A stretch of 37,036 nucleotides of DNA from JABFRJ01 sp033812735 (GTDB lineage Bacteria; Pseudomonadota; Alphaproteobacteria; Rhizobiales; Hyphomicrobiaceae): contig JAPXTA010000038.1 in the NCBI GenBank assembly GCA_033812735.1, forward strand, positions 1 to 37,036. The letters run 5' to 3'. Below the pieces are notes generated by a model. That model saw only the letters and a program-made list of their open reading frames with translations, was not told the DNA's origin and ran no database searches. Below are positions 1 to 8,970 of the stretch, piece after piece; position 1 is the first letter of the stretch, and every line of letters begins with the position of its first letter. A program made the translations under genes and the position numbers.

Positions 1-41
1 GAGTAAGCACGGCATCAAAGGATGAACGCGAGAGGCGACCC

Positions 42-1253
42 ATGCAGGACAGCGCACCCCACAAGTCGGCGAAGATGTCGGTCTACAACTGGGAGGACCC
101 GTTCCTGCTGGACGACCAGTTGACCGAGGACGAGCGGGCGATCCGCGACGTCGCCCGGGGGTATGCCCAGGACAAGCTGCTGCCGCGCGTGACACAAGCC
201 TACCTCGAGGAAAAGACCGACCGCGAGATCTTCAACGAGATGGGCGCGCTCGGCCTGCTTGGCGTGACGGTTCCGGAGAAATACGGCTGCGCCGGCGCAA
301 ATTACGTGTCGTATGGCCTCGTTGCCCGCGAGATCGAGCGGGTCGACAGCGGCTATCGGTCGATGAACTCGGTGCAGTCGTCGCTCGTTATGTATCCGAT
401 CTATGCTTACGGGTCGGAAGAGCAGCGCATGAAGTACCTGCCGAAGCTCGGCTCTGGCGAGTGGGTCGGCTGCTTCGGCCTGACCGAGCCGGATGCTGGT
501 TCGGACCCGGCCGGCATGAAGACGCGCGCCGAGAAGGTTTCGGACGGCTATCGCCTCACCGGCTCGAAGATGTGGATCTCGAATGCGCCGATCGCCGACG
601 TGTTCGTCGTCTGGGCCAAGAGCGCGGCGCATGGCGACCAGATCCGCGGCTTCGTGCTCGAGAAGGGCATGAAGGGCCTTTCGGCGCCGAAGATCGGCGG
701 CAAGCTCAGCCTGCGCGCGTCGATCACGGGCGAGATCGTGATGGACGGCGTCGTGGTGCCGGAAAGCGCGCTGCTGCCGAACGTGTCGGGCCTCAAGGGG
801 CCGTTCGGCTGCTTGAACCGTGCACGCTATGGCATCTCGTGGGGCGCGATGGGGGCGGCGGAAGACTGCTTCTTCCGGGCGCGGCAGTACACACTCGACC
901 GCAAGCAGTTCAACCGGCCGCTGGCTGCGACCCAGCTCGTGCAGAAGAAGCTCGCCGACATGCAGACGGAGATCGCGCTCGGCCTGCAGGGCTCGCTGCG
1001 CGTCGGCCGGCTGTTCGACGAGGGCAACCTCGCGCCGGAGATGATCTCGATCGTCAAGCGCAACAATTGCGGCAAGGCGCTCGACATCGCACGGGCCGCA
1101 CGCGACATGCACGGCGGCAACGGCATCCAGGCCGAGTACCACGTGATGCGGCACGCCTCGAACCTCGAGACGGTCAATACGTACGAGGGCACGCACGATG
1201 TGCACGCGCTGATCATCGGCCGCGCGATCACGGGCATTCAGGCGTTTTTCTGA
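42..1253 (+). CDS. gcdH: Glutaryl-CoA dehydrogenase (acyl-CoA dehydrogenase family)
   Basis: This FAD enzyme oxidises and decarboxylates glutaryl-CoA to crotonyl-CoA in lysine, tryptophan and aromatic-acid breakdown, and passes electrons to electron-transfer flavoprotein. At 403 residues it has the usual family length. Visible signatures are FGLTEPDAGSDP (about 145-156), the SGYRS stretch whose Arg106 matches the residue that binds the glutaryl carboxylate in the human enzyme, and YEGTHDVHALIIGRAITG, whose Glu382 is the expected catalytic base. Together these separate it from short-chain acyl-CoA dehydrogenases. The ATG at 42 is preceded by AGAGG six bases upstream; Met12 (position 75) is an alternative start. 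It lies alone on the plus strand, and no gene of the glutarate pathway is adjacent. Function is assigned with high confidence from family motifs. Confidence 0.95.
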   Translation: MQDSAPHKSAKMSVYNWEDPFLLDDQLTEDERAIRDVARGYAQDKLLPRVTQAYLEEKTDREIFNEMGALGLLGVTVPEKYGCAGANYVSYGLVAREIERVDSGYRSMNSVQSSLVMYPIYAYGSEEQRMKYLPKLGSGEWVGCFGLTEPDAGSDPAGMKTRAEKVSDGYRLTGSKMWISNAPIADVFVVWAKSAAHGDQIRGFVLEKGMKGLSAPKIGGKLSLRASITGEIVMDGVVVPESALLPNVSGLKGPFGCLNRARYGISWGAMGAAEDCFFRARQYTLDRKQFNRPLAATQLVQKKLADMQTEIALGLQGSLRVGRLFDEGNLAPEMISIVKRNNCGKALDIARAARDMHGGNGIQAEYHVMRHASNLETVNTYEGTHDVHALIIGRAITGIQAFF

Positions 1254-1266
1254 GTTCTCTGCTTGC

Positions 1267-1289
1267 GGCCATCACTTGTCGTGATGGCC
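1267..1289 (+). terminator. Stem-loop after gcdH
   Basis: A perfect 9-bp inverted repeat (GGCCATCAC / GTGATGGCC) with a 5-base loop lies 14 bases after the gcdH stop. There is no T-tract, so it is either a weak intrinsic terminator or a 3'-end stabilising hairpin. Confidence 0.45.
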
Positions 1290-1332
1290 TGCACGCATTG
1301 GGCAACATCCCGAATAGCCATCGCGGTTTTCG

Positions 1333-1911
1333 ATGACTCTTGCTCTTACAGATTTGCTGATCCCGACGTTTTCGCAATCGCTGCAGAGCCTTTCGGCTTG
1401 GCTCGACAAAGCTGTGCAGCATCAGACGACGACGGGCGGCGCGGACGACGCTATTCTCGCCTTGCGTCTCGCTGACGACATGTATCCGCTGTCGTCTCAA
1501 GTGCGGTTCTGCTGTTTTCAGGCGCAAGAGGCGGCGTTCCGGCTGCGTGGTGCGGCGCTTCCGCCCGAGCTTGAGGCTGTGCGGCAGGAGGGGTGGAGCA
1601 GTGGCGACCAGCCCGGCTCGATCGAGAGCGCGCAATCTCGCATAGCCGAGGCGCTCGCAGCGTTGGGATCGATACCCGCAGGGGCATTTGATGGTCAGGC
1701 CGACCGGTTGGTCGCGCTCGAATTGCCCAACGGCATGATCTTCGATCTGACGGGCGCGCAATTCGTGCGGGATTGGTCACTTCCCCAGTTCTACTTCCAC
1801 CTGACTACTGCCTACGCGATCCTTCGCAAACAAGGTGTTGCGCTCGGCAAGGCCGACTACGTGCCGCACATGCTCACCTACCTGCGCCCTGGAACGGCTC
1901 CCAAGGTCTGA
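1333..1911 (+). CDS. DUF1993 family protein
   Basis: This 192-residue soluble protein matches my recollection of the DUF1993 family, which is predicted to adopt a DinB-like four-helix bundle and has no established reaction. The family-like ending is visible: FHLTTAYAILRKQGVALGKADY followed by a short tail, as are the hydrophobic heptads of the N-terminal helix (LTDLLIPTFSQSLQSLSAWL). It has no signal peptide and no membrane segment. The ATG at 1333 has no strong ribosome binding site, so the start is a best guess. It follows gcdH by about 80 bases, separated by a hairpin, so it may be transcribed separately. It converges with the glycosyltransferase gene 36 bases downstream. Confidence 0.8.
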   Translation: MTLALTDLLIPTFSQSLQSLSAWLDKAVQHQTTTGGADDAILALRLADDMYPLSSQVRFCCFQAQEAAFRLRGAALPPELEAVRQEGWSSGDQPGSIESAQSRIAEALAALGSIPAGAFDGQADRLVALELPNGMIFDLTGAQFVRDWSLPQFYFHLTTAYAILRKQGVALGKADYVPHMLTYLRPGTAPKV

Positions 1912-1947
1912 GCCGAACATTGATCAGGCGTCCTGGCGGGCTCCGCA

Positions 1948-2649
1948 TCAGGGGGCGCGACCGTAGATCCGTTCGATCCAAGAGGACGGGGCGCGGAGGG
2001 TGTAGAGCGTGATGCACGTGAGGTTGCGGAGCGGGCGGAGGAGATAGCCGTCGCGGCGGTAGCGCTTGGCGCTCGTGACGGCGGGGGTGCGCAGGAGTGT
2101 TCGGTCACGGCGAGGAACGCGTTGTACGATCGCGACGTCTTCCATCAAGCGAAGCGGCTGATAGCCGCCGATTTCGTTGTAGCGCCGCCGCGAGATGAGC
2201 AGCCCCTGGTCACCGTAGGGTAGCTTCAGGAGGGCGCAGCGCAACGCAACGCCGGCTTCGAGAAGACGCGGCCTCAATCCTTCGTCGTCGAGGGCGAAGC
2301 GGAAGGCGGCGACGGTGTCGCGGCGCTCGCCCATTTCGATGCGTTCGACAAACGTCCGCACCTCGCGCACCCAGCCTTCGCCGAGGACGGTGTCGGCATG
2401 GAGGAACAGCAGCCAGGGATAGCGCGCCTTTGACGCCCCGAGCGCGAGTTGCGCGCCGCGGTTCGCATCGGTTGCCGAGACGACTTCGACACCGGCTTGG
2501 TCGGCGATCTTCAGTGTGTGATCCGTCGAGCCGCCATCGACGACGATGACTTCGCGGACGAGCCCCTCGACCATGGCCGGAACGAGCGCAGTCAGGCAGG
2601 CCGGCAAGCCGCCTTCGGCATTTAGGGTCGGGATCACGACACTGATCAT
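1948..2649 (-). CDS. Family 2 glycosyltransferase, TIGR04283-like
   Basis: A 233-residue GT-A-fold glycosyltransferase. The N-terminus ISVVIPTLN, the nucleotide-binding VVDGGSTD (36-43), NRGAQL (63-68) and the metal-binding FLHADT (82-87, in place of the DXD motif) are characteristic. The FLHADT form and the ending resemble the TIGR04283 subgroup, which databases often label as arsenosugar-biosynthesis or selenodomain-associated glycosyltransferases. The usual partner genes of that group (a second TIGR04282 transferase, radical SAM proteins) are not nearby, so substrate and product are unknown. It has no transmembrane helices and is probably cytosolic. It is divergent from zapE across 253 bases that hold no convincing gene, and its ATG at 2649 lacks a strong ribosome binding site. 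Confidence 0.88.
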   Translation of the reverse strand: MISVVIPTLNAEGGLPACLTALVPAMVEGLVREVIVVDGGSTDHTLKIADQAGVEVVSATDANRGAQLALGASKARYPWLLFLHADTVLGEGWVREVRTFVERIEMGERRDTVAAFRFALDDEGLRPRLLEAGVALRCALLKLPYGDQGLLISRRRYNEIGGYQPLRLMEDVAIVQRVPRRDRTLLRTPAVTSAKRYRRDGYLLRPLRNLTCITLYTLRAPSSWIERIYGRAP

Positions 2650-2902
2650 GGCGCGTGGTCATAACGGTAAGTCGCCCCGGCGGCCAGACGCCGTGCTGTC
2701 CTCTACGCTGAAAAAGGAATGCCGTTTCAATAGGCAGATGGCAGGTCTGGATCTTCCAAGAGACCTCCACGGCTTGCAGGATCACAGACGTGACGCGTTG
2801 CCGCCAAACCGGCACTCGCCAAGTGCCGCCGTATTGCGTATTGCAGGCGCCGACATTGACTTGCAGCTGCGGGGCCGGGTGGCTGCGGGCCGCTGAGGAG
2901 CC

Positions 2903-4021
2903 ATGCCGACAAGATTGATCAGTATCTTCGATGACCAGGTCCGCAAGGGGGCGATCCAGCCGGACGCCGCCCAACGCGCAGCCGTCGAACGCCTCAATGA
3001 TCTGGTCCTGCGGCTAAAGAGCTGGAAGGTTCCGAAGGGCGGGCTGTTCGGCGGGCTGTTTTCGAGCAAGCAGCCCCCGCCGCGCGGGATCTACATCCAT
3101 GGCAAGGTCGGCCGCGGCAAGACCATGCTGATGGATCTCTTCCATGACACGGTCGAGTTCGAGCCGAAATGGCGGGTGCATTTCCATGCCTTCATGGCAG
3201 AGGTGCACGACCGGATCGGGAAAGCGCGCGACCGTGATCAGGGCGATCCGATCGCGCCCGTCGCCAAGGAGATCGCGGCGAAGGCCCGGCTTCTGTGCTT
3301 CGACGAATTCCATGTCACCGATATCGCCGATGCCATGATCCTCGGTCGGTTGTTCAAGGCGATGTTCGACGAGGGCATCGTCGTGGTCGCGACGTCGAAC
3401 GTCGCGCCTGACGGGCTTTACCGCAACGGCCTCAATCGGCAGCTGTTTCTGCCATCGATCGCGTTGATCGAAGAGCGAATGGAGGTTCTGGAACTCGAAT
3501 CCGCGAAGGACTTCCGCCTGGAGAAACTCGCGGGCGAGCGGCTTTACTTCACGCCGCTCGGTGAGGCCTCGACGGCTGCGCTGCGGCGGATCTTCGAGGG
3601 ATTGACCGGCGCAAAGCGCGGCAGCCGGCGCAGCGTCGAGGTCAAAGGACGGCAGATCGTCATCGACGAGGCGGCAGAGGGCGTTGCGTTCGTGTCGTTC
3701 GCGGACCTCTGCTCAAAGCCGCTCGGTGCGCTCGACTATCTTGCGATCGCGGAAGGATTCCACACGATCATTCTCGCCGATGTGCCGGTTCTCGACCGCG
3801 ACCGCCGCGCGGAAGCCCGCCGGTTCATCACACTCGTCGATACGCTCTATGACCAGCACATCTGCCTGATTGTTTCGGCGGCAGCCGAGCCCGACGATCT
3901 GCACCCCATCGGAGACGAGAGCTTTCTCTTCGAGAGAACGGCGTCGCGCCTGATGGAGATGCGCAGCGCGGAATATCTCGATGCCCGCAAGCAGAGACCA
4001 CAGGCAAACACGGCCAACTGA
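2903..4021 (+). CDS. zapE: Cell division protein ZapE (AFG1-like ATPase)
   Basis: A 372-residue P-loop ATPase of the AFG1/ZapE family. In E. coli ZapE interacts with the Z ring and is needed for division under stress; mitochondrial AFG1/LACE1 acts in turnover of respiratory-chain subunits. Visible here are Walker A GKVGRGKT (67-74), Walker B LLCFDEFHV (130-138) and the family signature TSNVAPDGLYRNGLNRQLFLP (from 164). The length is normal. The ATG at 2903 follows GAGGAG closely, with a two-base gap. The gene stands alone, divergent from the glycosyltransferase, and is followed by a 142-base spacer before the TadG-like gene. Family assignment is secure; the cellular role is inferred from homologues. 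Confidence 0.95.
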   Translation: MPTRLISIFDDQVRKGAIQPDAAQRAAVERLNDLVLRLKSWKVPKGGLFGGLFSSKQPPPRGIYIHGKVGRGKTMLMDLFHDTVEFEPKWRVHFHAFMAEVHDRIGKARDRDQGDPIAPVAKEIAAKARLLCFDEFHVTDIADAMILGRLFKAMFDEGIVVVATSNVAPDGLYRNGLNRQLFLPSIALIEERMEVLELESAKDFRLEKLAGERLYFTPLGEASTAALRRIFEGLTGAKRGSRRSVEVKGRQIVIDEAAEGVAFVSFADLCSKPLGALDYLAIAEGFHTIILADVPVLDRDRRAEARRFITLVDTLYDQHICLIVSAAAEPDDLHPIGDESFLFERTASRLMEMRSAEYLDARKQRPQANTAN

Positions 4022-4090
4022 ATCCGACTCCGGCGCTCCTGTCCGAGCCACGCTTTAACGCGGCATAAACCATAGCGCGCAGGAGCCAGG

Positions 4091-4110
4091 TTAAGGGCTT
4101 TCAACCTTAA
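4091..4110. promoter_or_regulatory. Inverted repeat TTAAGG-N8-CCTTAA upstream of the TadG-like gene
   Basis: A perfect 6+6 palindrome with an 8-base spacer, 54 bases before the TadG-like start, in the 142-base spacer after zapE. It has the shape of a dimeric repressor or activator site. No factor can be named: the TTAA halves recall CtrA, but the spacing does not match the TTAA-N7-TTAA consensus. Confidence 0.3.
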
Positions 4111-4163
4111 GCAGATTTTAGACGGAGACGGCCTAGCGTCCCGCGACGTACCGGGGGCTAGGC

Positions 4164-5417
4164 ATGATCAGGTGTAACTATTTTCATCGTTTCGTTCAGC
4201 TTGCTGATGGCTCGATCGCGATCATCTTTGCGCTATCGATCACCGCGCTCTTCGGCATGGTCGCGCTGGCGGTGGATCTCGCGCGCGCCTACAATCTGTC
4301 GAGCAAGATCAATACGGCGCTCGATGCCGCAGCACTCGCCGGCGCCAAACTGCTGGATGGTGGCGCCTCGGACGCGCAAATCCAGCAAACGGCCGCGACC
4401 TACTTCAATGCCCACATGGCGTCGCTGCATATCCACGACACCTCGCTCGGCACCTTCAACGCGGCCATCGATCGCGCAAACTCGACCGTGACGGCAACGA
4501 TCAACGCGAGCCTCGGCACGACATTCGGCAGAGTGATCGGCCGGAACTCGATCGACATGCTGAAGTCCGCGACGGTGAACTATCAAATGCGCGACGTCGA
4601 GCTCGCCATGGCGCTCGATATCACTGGGTCGATGCTGGACGCGAACAAGCTTGGAGATCTCAAACAGGCGTCGAAGGACGTGCTCGAAACGCTGCTGCAG
4701 GATGCACGAACGGAGACATCGGTGCGGGTAGCGCTCGTGCCATGGTCGGCTTCGGTCAATGCCGGTTCGCTCGCCACCACGGTTTCAAACGGCATGAGCG
4801 CGGACGGCTGCGTCGTCGAACGTACCGGTGCCGATGCTGCGACCGATGCCGCGGCATATGGTTCCGCGGCGGTGGGTACGAGCAGCGCGGCGGCCGCGCC
4901 GGCCTATTCGTGCCCGAACGATCCGGTCGTTCCGCTCTCCGGCAAAGGCCAACTCAGCACGCTCAAAGCTATGGTCGACAATTTTTCGGCCATCGGGGGA
5001 ACGGCGGGTCACATCGGATCGGCTTGGGGCTGGTACATGCTGTCACCGAATTGGGGCGCGTTGCTGCCGGCGAGTGCGGCTCCGGCGCCCTACAATCCGT
5101 CCAAGACGATCAAGGCGGTGATGTTGATGACGGACGGCGAATTCAACGTCGCGTACGGCAATCCGAATCCCTACTCGGCGGCGCAGGTGGACGAGGCCTA
5201 CAACAAATATCGCGCGCTTTGCGATGCCATGAAGGCCAAAAAGGTCGTCGTCTATACGGTCGGATTTGGATTGATCAAGGGATCACGAGCCGAGACTGAA
5301 ATGGGGTATTGCGCGACGACAGCCGCGCATTTCTATCCTGCGGCGAACGGCAACGAGCTCAAGGATGCGTTCCGGGCGATCGCGAACCAGCTCATGTCAC
5401 TGAGATTGGCGAAATAG
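4164..5417 (+). CDS. TadG-like protein with von Willebrand factor A domain
   Basis: A 417-residue membrane-anchored protein. Residues 1-60 form a Tad/TadE-G type leader: a short basic start, one hydrophobic helix (about 17-38) and an ALDAAALAGA motif typical of putative Flp pilus-assembly TadG proteins. A vWA domain follows. Its metal-ion site is recognisable as DITGSM (152-157, Thr in place of the usual first Ser), a candidate Thr280 in IGGTAG, and Asp324 in MTDGE. An Ala/Ser/Gly-rich insertion (about 222-248) sits within the domain. TadG-like proteins are thought to work at the cell surface with Flp pili, but no tad/cpa gene is present here, so this is an orphan copy. The ATG at 4164 follows GGGGGCTAGGC. 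The gene ends at a strong shared terminator. Confidence 0.85.
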   Translation: MIRCNYFHRFVQLADGSIAIIFALSITALFGMVALAVDLARAYNLSSKINTALDAAALAGAKLLDGGASDAQIQQTAATYFNAHMASLHIHDTSLGTFNAAIDRANSTVTATINASLGTTFGRVIGRNSIDMLKSATVNYQMRDVELAMALDITGSMLDANKLGDLKQASKDVLETLLQDARTETSVRVALVPWSASVNAGSLATTVSNGMSADGCVVERTGADAATDAAAYGSAAVGTSSAAAAPAYSCPNDPVVPLSGKGQLSTLKAMVDNFSAIGGTAGHIGSAWGWYMLSPNWGALLPASAAPAPYNPSKTIKAVMLMTDGEFNVAYGNPNPYSAAQVDEAYNKYRALCDAMKAKKVVVYTVGFGLIKGSRAETEMGYCATTAAHFYPAANGNELKDAFRAIANQLMSLRLAK

Positions 5418-5448
5418 CCGCGGTCCACAGAGAGCGCGTTGAAATGAA

Positions 5449-5476
5449 AAAGCGCGGAACCAGGGTTCCGCGCTTT
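5449..5476. terminator. Bidirectional intrinsic terminator between the TadG-like gene and acsA
   Basis: A perfect 12-bp stem (AAAGCGCGGAAC / GTTCCGCGCTTT) with loop CAGG. It is A-rich on the left and T-rich on the right, so it can terminate both convergent genes (stops at 5417 plus and 5502 minus). Confidence 0.9.
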
Positions 5477-5501
5477 CGCTCTTCGCAAGGTTGCGACGCC
5501 G

Positions 5502-7445
5502 TCAGCTCTTTTTGTTGCGGCGGTTGGTGATGAGGTCGTCGACGACGGCCGGCTCGGCGAGCGTCGTGGTGTCGCCGAGGTTCGAGAAGTCGTCCTCGGC
5601 GATCTTGCGCAGGATGCGGCGCATGATCTTACCGGAGCGGGTCTTCGGCAGGCCCGGCGCGAACTGGATCTGATCCGGCGTTGCGGTCGGACCGATGATC
5701 TTGCGCACGTGGCCGATGAGTTCCTTGCGGAGTTCCTCGGTCGGCTCCTCGCCGCGGTTCAGCGTGACGTAGCAGTAGATGCCCTGGCCCTTGAGGTCGT
5801 GCGGGTAGCCGACGACGGCGGCTTCCGAAACCTTCGGGTGGGCAACCAGCGCGCTTTCGACTTCGGCGGTGCCGAGGCGGTGGCCCGACACGTTGATGAC
5901 GTCGTCGACGCGGCCGGTGATCCAGTAGTAGCCGTCGGCATCGCGGCGGCAGCCGTCACCCGTGAAGTACATGCCTTTGTAGGCGGAGAAATAGGCCTGC
6001 ACGAAACGCTCGTGGTCGCGATACAGCGTCCGCATCTGGCCGGGCCAGCTGTCGAGGAGAACCAGATTGCCTTGCGCCGCGCCTTCGAGGAACTGACCCT
6101 TGTCGTCGACAAGAGCCGGCTTCACGCCGAAGAACGGACGCGTGGCGGAACCTGGTTTCAGCTTGGTCGCGCCAGGGAGAGGCGTGATGAGGATACCGCC
6201 GGTTTCGGTCTGCCACCACGTATCGACGATCGGGCAGCGACCTTCGCCAACGACGCGGTGATACCACTCCCAAGCCTCGGGGTTGATCGGCTCGCCGACG
6301 GAGCCGAGCAGGCGGAGCGAGGAACGGTCGGTGCGCTTCACGAAATCGTCGCCCATGCCCATGAGGGCGCGGATGGCGGTCGGGGCGGTGTAGAAGGTAT
6401 TGACCTTCCACTTGTCGATAACGTGCCAGAAGCGTGAGGCGGTCGGATAGTTCGGGATGCCTTCGAACATCAGCGTGGTGGCGCCGTTCGCGAGCGGACC
6501 GTAGACGATGTAGGAGTGGCCGGTGACCCAGCCGACGTCGGCGGTGCACCAGTAGATGTCGCCGTCGTGATAGTCGAAGACGTATTGGTGCGTCATCGAG
6601 GCGAACACGGCGTAGCCGCCGGTCGTGTGGACGACGCCTTTCGGCTTACCGGTCGAGCCCGACGTGTAGAGGATGAAGAGCGGGTCTTCCGCGTTCATCT
6701 CGGTCGGCGGGCAATCCGGGCTGACCTTGACGACTTCCTCGTGCAGCCAGAAGTCGCGTTTGGGGTCCCAGGGAACTTCGCCACCCGTGCGCTTGACGAC
6801 GATCATCTTCTCGTCGCCCTTGCACTTCTTCAGTGCGGCATCGGCATTTTTCTTCAGCGGGACCGGACGGCCGCCGCGCATGCCCTCATCCGAGGTGATG
6901 ATGAGTTTGCTGTCGGCGTCGTTGATACGGTCGGCGAGGCTGTCGGAGGAGAAGCCGCCGAAGACGATCGAGTGAACGGCGCCGATGCGGGCGCAGGCGA
7001 GCATCGCATAGGCCGCTTCCGGGATCATCGGCAGGTAGATGGTGACGCGATCACCCTTCTTGACGCCGTGCGCCTTCAAGACGTTGGCGAACTTCGAGAC
7101 GCGCTCGTGCAGCTGTTTGTAGGTGATCTTCTCGTCCTGGGTCGGGTCGTCGCCTTCCCAGATGATCGCAACCTGATCGCCGCGCTTGGCGAGGTGGCGG
7201 TCGATGCAGTTGGCCGAGAGGTTGAGCGTGCCGTCCTCGTACCATTTGATCGAGACGTTCGCGGGATCGTACGAGGTGTTCTTGACCTTGGTGTAGGGCT
7301 TCATCCAGTCGATGCGCTTGCCAGCTTCGCCCCAGAACCCGTTCGCGTCCTCGATCGAGCGGTTGTACATGGCGAGATACTTCTCGTTGTCGACCCAGGC
7401 CTTGCTCGCCCACTCAGCAGGTACGTTGTAGACGTTATCGGACAT
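5502..7445 (-). CDS. acsA: Acetyl-CoA synthetase (AMP-forming)
   Basis: A 647-residue ANL-superfamily enzyme that activates acetate with ATP to acetyl-AMP and then to acetyl-CoA in the cytosol. Motifs in order: the Acs N-terminal domain, the phosphate-binding YTSGSTGKPKG (260-270), WWQTETG, YFTGDGCRRDADGYYWITGR, and C-terminal LPKTRSGKIMRR. Lys606 in that last motif matches the lysine that is acetylated to switch off Acs in other bacteria, so the same control is plausible. The start is set at the ATG at 7445, preceded by GGAGG nine bases upstream and beginning MSDNVYNVPAEW as in family members; the frame is open 13 codons further. It lies downstream of the MATE gene, 183 bases away. No actP or regulator is adjacent. 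Confidence 0.97.
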   Translation of the reverse strand: MSDNVYNVPAEWASKAWVDNEKYLAMYNRSIEDANGFWGEAGKRIDWMKPYTKVKNTSYDPANVSIKWYEDGTLNLSANCIDRHLAKRGDQVAIIWEGDDPTQDEKITYKQLHERVSKFANVLKAHGVKKGDRVTIYLPMIPEAAYAMLACARIGAVHSIVFGGFSSDSLADRINDADSKLIITSDEGMRGGRPVPLKKNADAALKKCKGDEKMIVVKRTGGEVPWDPKRDFWLHEEVVKVSPDCPPTEMNAEDPLFILYTSGSTGKPKGVVHTTGGYAVFASMTHQYVFDYHDGDIYWCTADVGWVTGHSYIVYGPLANGATTLMFEGIPNYPTASRFWHVIDKWKVNTFYTAPTAIRALMGMGDDFVKRTDRSSLRLLGSVGEPINPEAWEWYHRVVGEGRCPIVDTWWQTETGGILITPLPGATKLKPGSATRPFFGVKPALVDDKGQFLEGAAQGNLVLLDSWPGQMRTLYRDHERFVQAYFSAYKGMYFTGDGCRRDADGYYWITGRVDDVINVSGHRLGTAEVESALVAHPKVSEAAVVGYPHDLKGQGIYCYVTLNRGEEPTEELRKELIGHVRKIIGPTATPDQIQFAPGLPKTRSGKIMRRILRKIAEDDFSNLGDTTTLAEPAVVDDLITNRRNKKS

Positions 7446-7628
7446 TTCCCGGGTCCTCCCATTCGATTGGCGTGTTGCCTCCATTATGGGCGGGCAGACG
7501 GGTCAGCCGCAACCGGCCCGTTGGTCGAATGAGACGGGGTTAACGGCGGCCAGAGGCAGCGACCAAAGTCGAAGTGCTTTTTTGTTTGTGCAGCCGACAC
7601 GCCGGTGGCCTGCCGGCCGGATGCGCAG

Positions 7629-8951
7629 TCAGCGGACGTTGGCCGTCGCAGCCAGGGCTGGGTATTTCGCGGCGAGTGTGAATGCGCGGACGGTGAAAAA
7701 GATCGATTGCGCGGCCCAGATGCCGTGATTGCCTGATAGGGGCACCAGCGCGGCGACGGCGGCCAAGTACACGGCAAAACTCACCAGCATCATGTTGCGC
7801 ATGTCGACGGTGCGGGTCGCGCCAATGAAAATGCCGTCGTACTGGAAGCACCAGACGGCGATGACCGGCAGGATGGCCGCCCAGGGCAGGAATGTCGCGG
7901 CCAAGGTGCGAACCTCGGGATTTGGCGTCATGAAGGCAATGATGGAAGGCCCGGCGAGCCAGATCACCAGACCAGCAGCAAAACCTGTAGCGCCCGCCGC
8001 CCAGAACGAGATCTGGACGGCACGGTCGAGGCGAGCGCGGTCCTTGGCACCGATCGCCTGGCCGACCAGGGTTTCGGTGGCGAAGGCGTAGCCGTCCAGC
8101 ATGTAGTAGGAAATGAACAGGATGTTCGCGAGGAGCACGTTGGCGGCGAGCGCAACGTCGCCTTGGCTGGCGCCGACCTTGACGAAGATCTGGGTCACGG
8201 CGAGCACGCAGGCGGTGCGGATCATGATGTCGCGGTTGGCCGCAAGCATTGCCGTAAGCTTGGCGGGATCGAGAACGTCGGAGCGACGGAGGCGGGCACC
8301 ATCTGCCTTGAGATCGCGGGTGGCCACGATGATACCGGCGACGGCGGCGACCCACTCGGCAATCAGGGCGGCGAGACCGACACCGGTGACGCCCCAGCCG
8401 AGGTAGATCGTGAAGCCGACGGCGAGGACAATATTGACGACGTTCAGGGCGAGTTGCAGCCAAAATGCCGTCATGGTGCGGCCGCGACCGATGAACCACC
8501 CCATCAGCGCGAAGTTCACGAGGCCGGCGGGGGCGGCCCAGATGCGGGCGGCATAGTAGTCGCGGGCGGCGGCCTGGACCTCGGGCGAGCCGCCGAGAAA
8601 GCAAAGAAATCCGACCTGTAACGGTTTTTGGAGGACGACGATGGCCGTTCCGCAGATGACGGCAATGAACAGGGCTCGGCCGAGGGTGGCGGCGACGGCG
8701 TCGGCATCACCGGCACCGTGGGCCTGGGCGGTAAAACCCGTGGTGCCCATGCGCAGGAAGCCGAACAGCCAGAAGATCGCCGAAAAGATGGTCGCGGCCA
8801 TGGCGACGCCGCCGATGAGATGGGCCGCGCCGAGTTGGCCGACGACGACGGCATCGACGAAGCCGACGAGTGGCGCCGTGGCATTCGACGCCATGATCGG
8901 CAGGGCGAGCGCGAGCAGGTCGCGCAGGGTCGGTGATTTGGGTGACGTCAC
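7629..8951 (-). CDS. MATE family efflux transporter, DinF-like
   Basis: A 440-residue integral inner-membrane protein with about 12 hydrophobic helices in two related halves, the MATE fold. The first helix region (LALPIMASNATAPLVGFVDAVVVG) and the GTTGFTAQAHGAGD loop match the DinF subgroup of cation-coupled drug exporters. The substrate cannot be read from sequence. The start is a GTG at 8951 with a poor ribosome binding site; it lies 19 bases after the stop of the upstream small membrane protein, which fits translational coupling in a two-gene unit. An ATG at residue 20 would cut into the first helix and is less likely. Confidence 0.92.
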   Translation of the reverse strand: MTSPKSPTLRDLLALALPIMASNATAPLVGFVDAVVVGQLGAAHLIGGVAMAATIFSAIFWLFGFLRMGTTGFTAQAHGAGDADAVAATLGRALFIAVICGTAIVVLQKPLQVGFLCFLGGSPEVQAAARDYYAARIWAAPAGLVNFALMGWFIGRGRTMTAFWLQLALNVVNIVLAVGFTIYLGWGVTGVGLAALIAEWVAAVAGIIVATRDLKADGARLRRSDVLDPAKLTAMLAANRDIMIRTACVLAVTQIFVKVGASQGDVALAANVLLANILFISYYMLDGYAFATETLVGQAIGAKDRARLDRAVQISFWAAGATGFAAGLVIWLAGPSIIAFMTPNPEVRTLAATFLPWAAILPVIAVWCFQYDGIFIGATRTVDMRNMMLVSFAVYLAAVAALVPLSGNHGIWAAQSIFFTVRAFTLAAKYPALAATANVR

Positions 8952-8970
8952 GACCGGTGCACCGCCGCCG

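Noticed and set aside
1895..1915. Hairpin CGGCTC / GAGCCG at the end of the DUF1993 gene
   Set aside because: Only six base pairs with a nine-base loop, overlapping the stop codon and without a T-tract.
6516..7532. 338-codon plus-strand frame over acsA
   Set aside because: Antisense shadow of acsA, no ribosome binding site and no recognisable domain.
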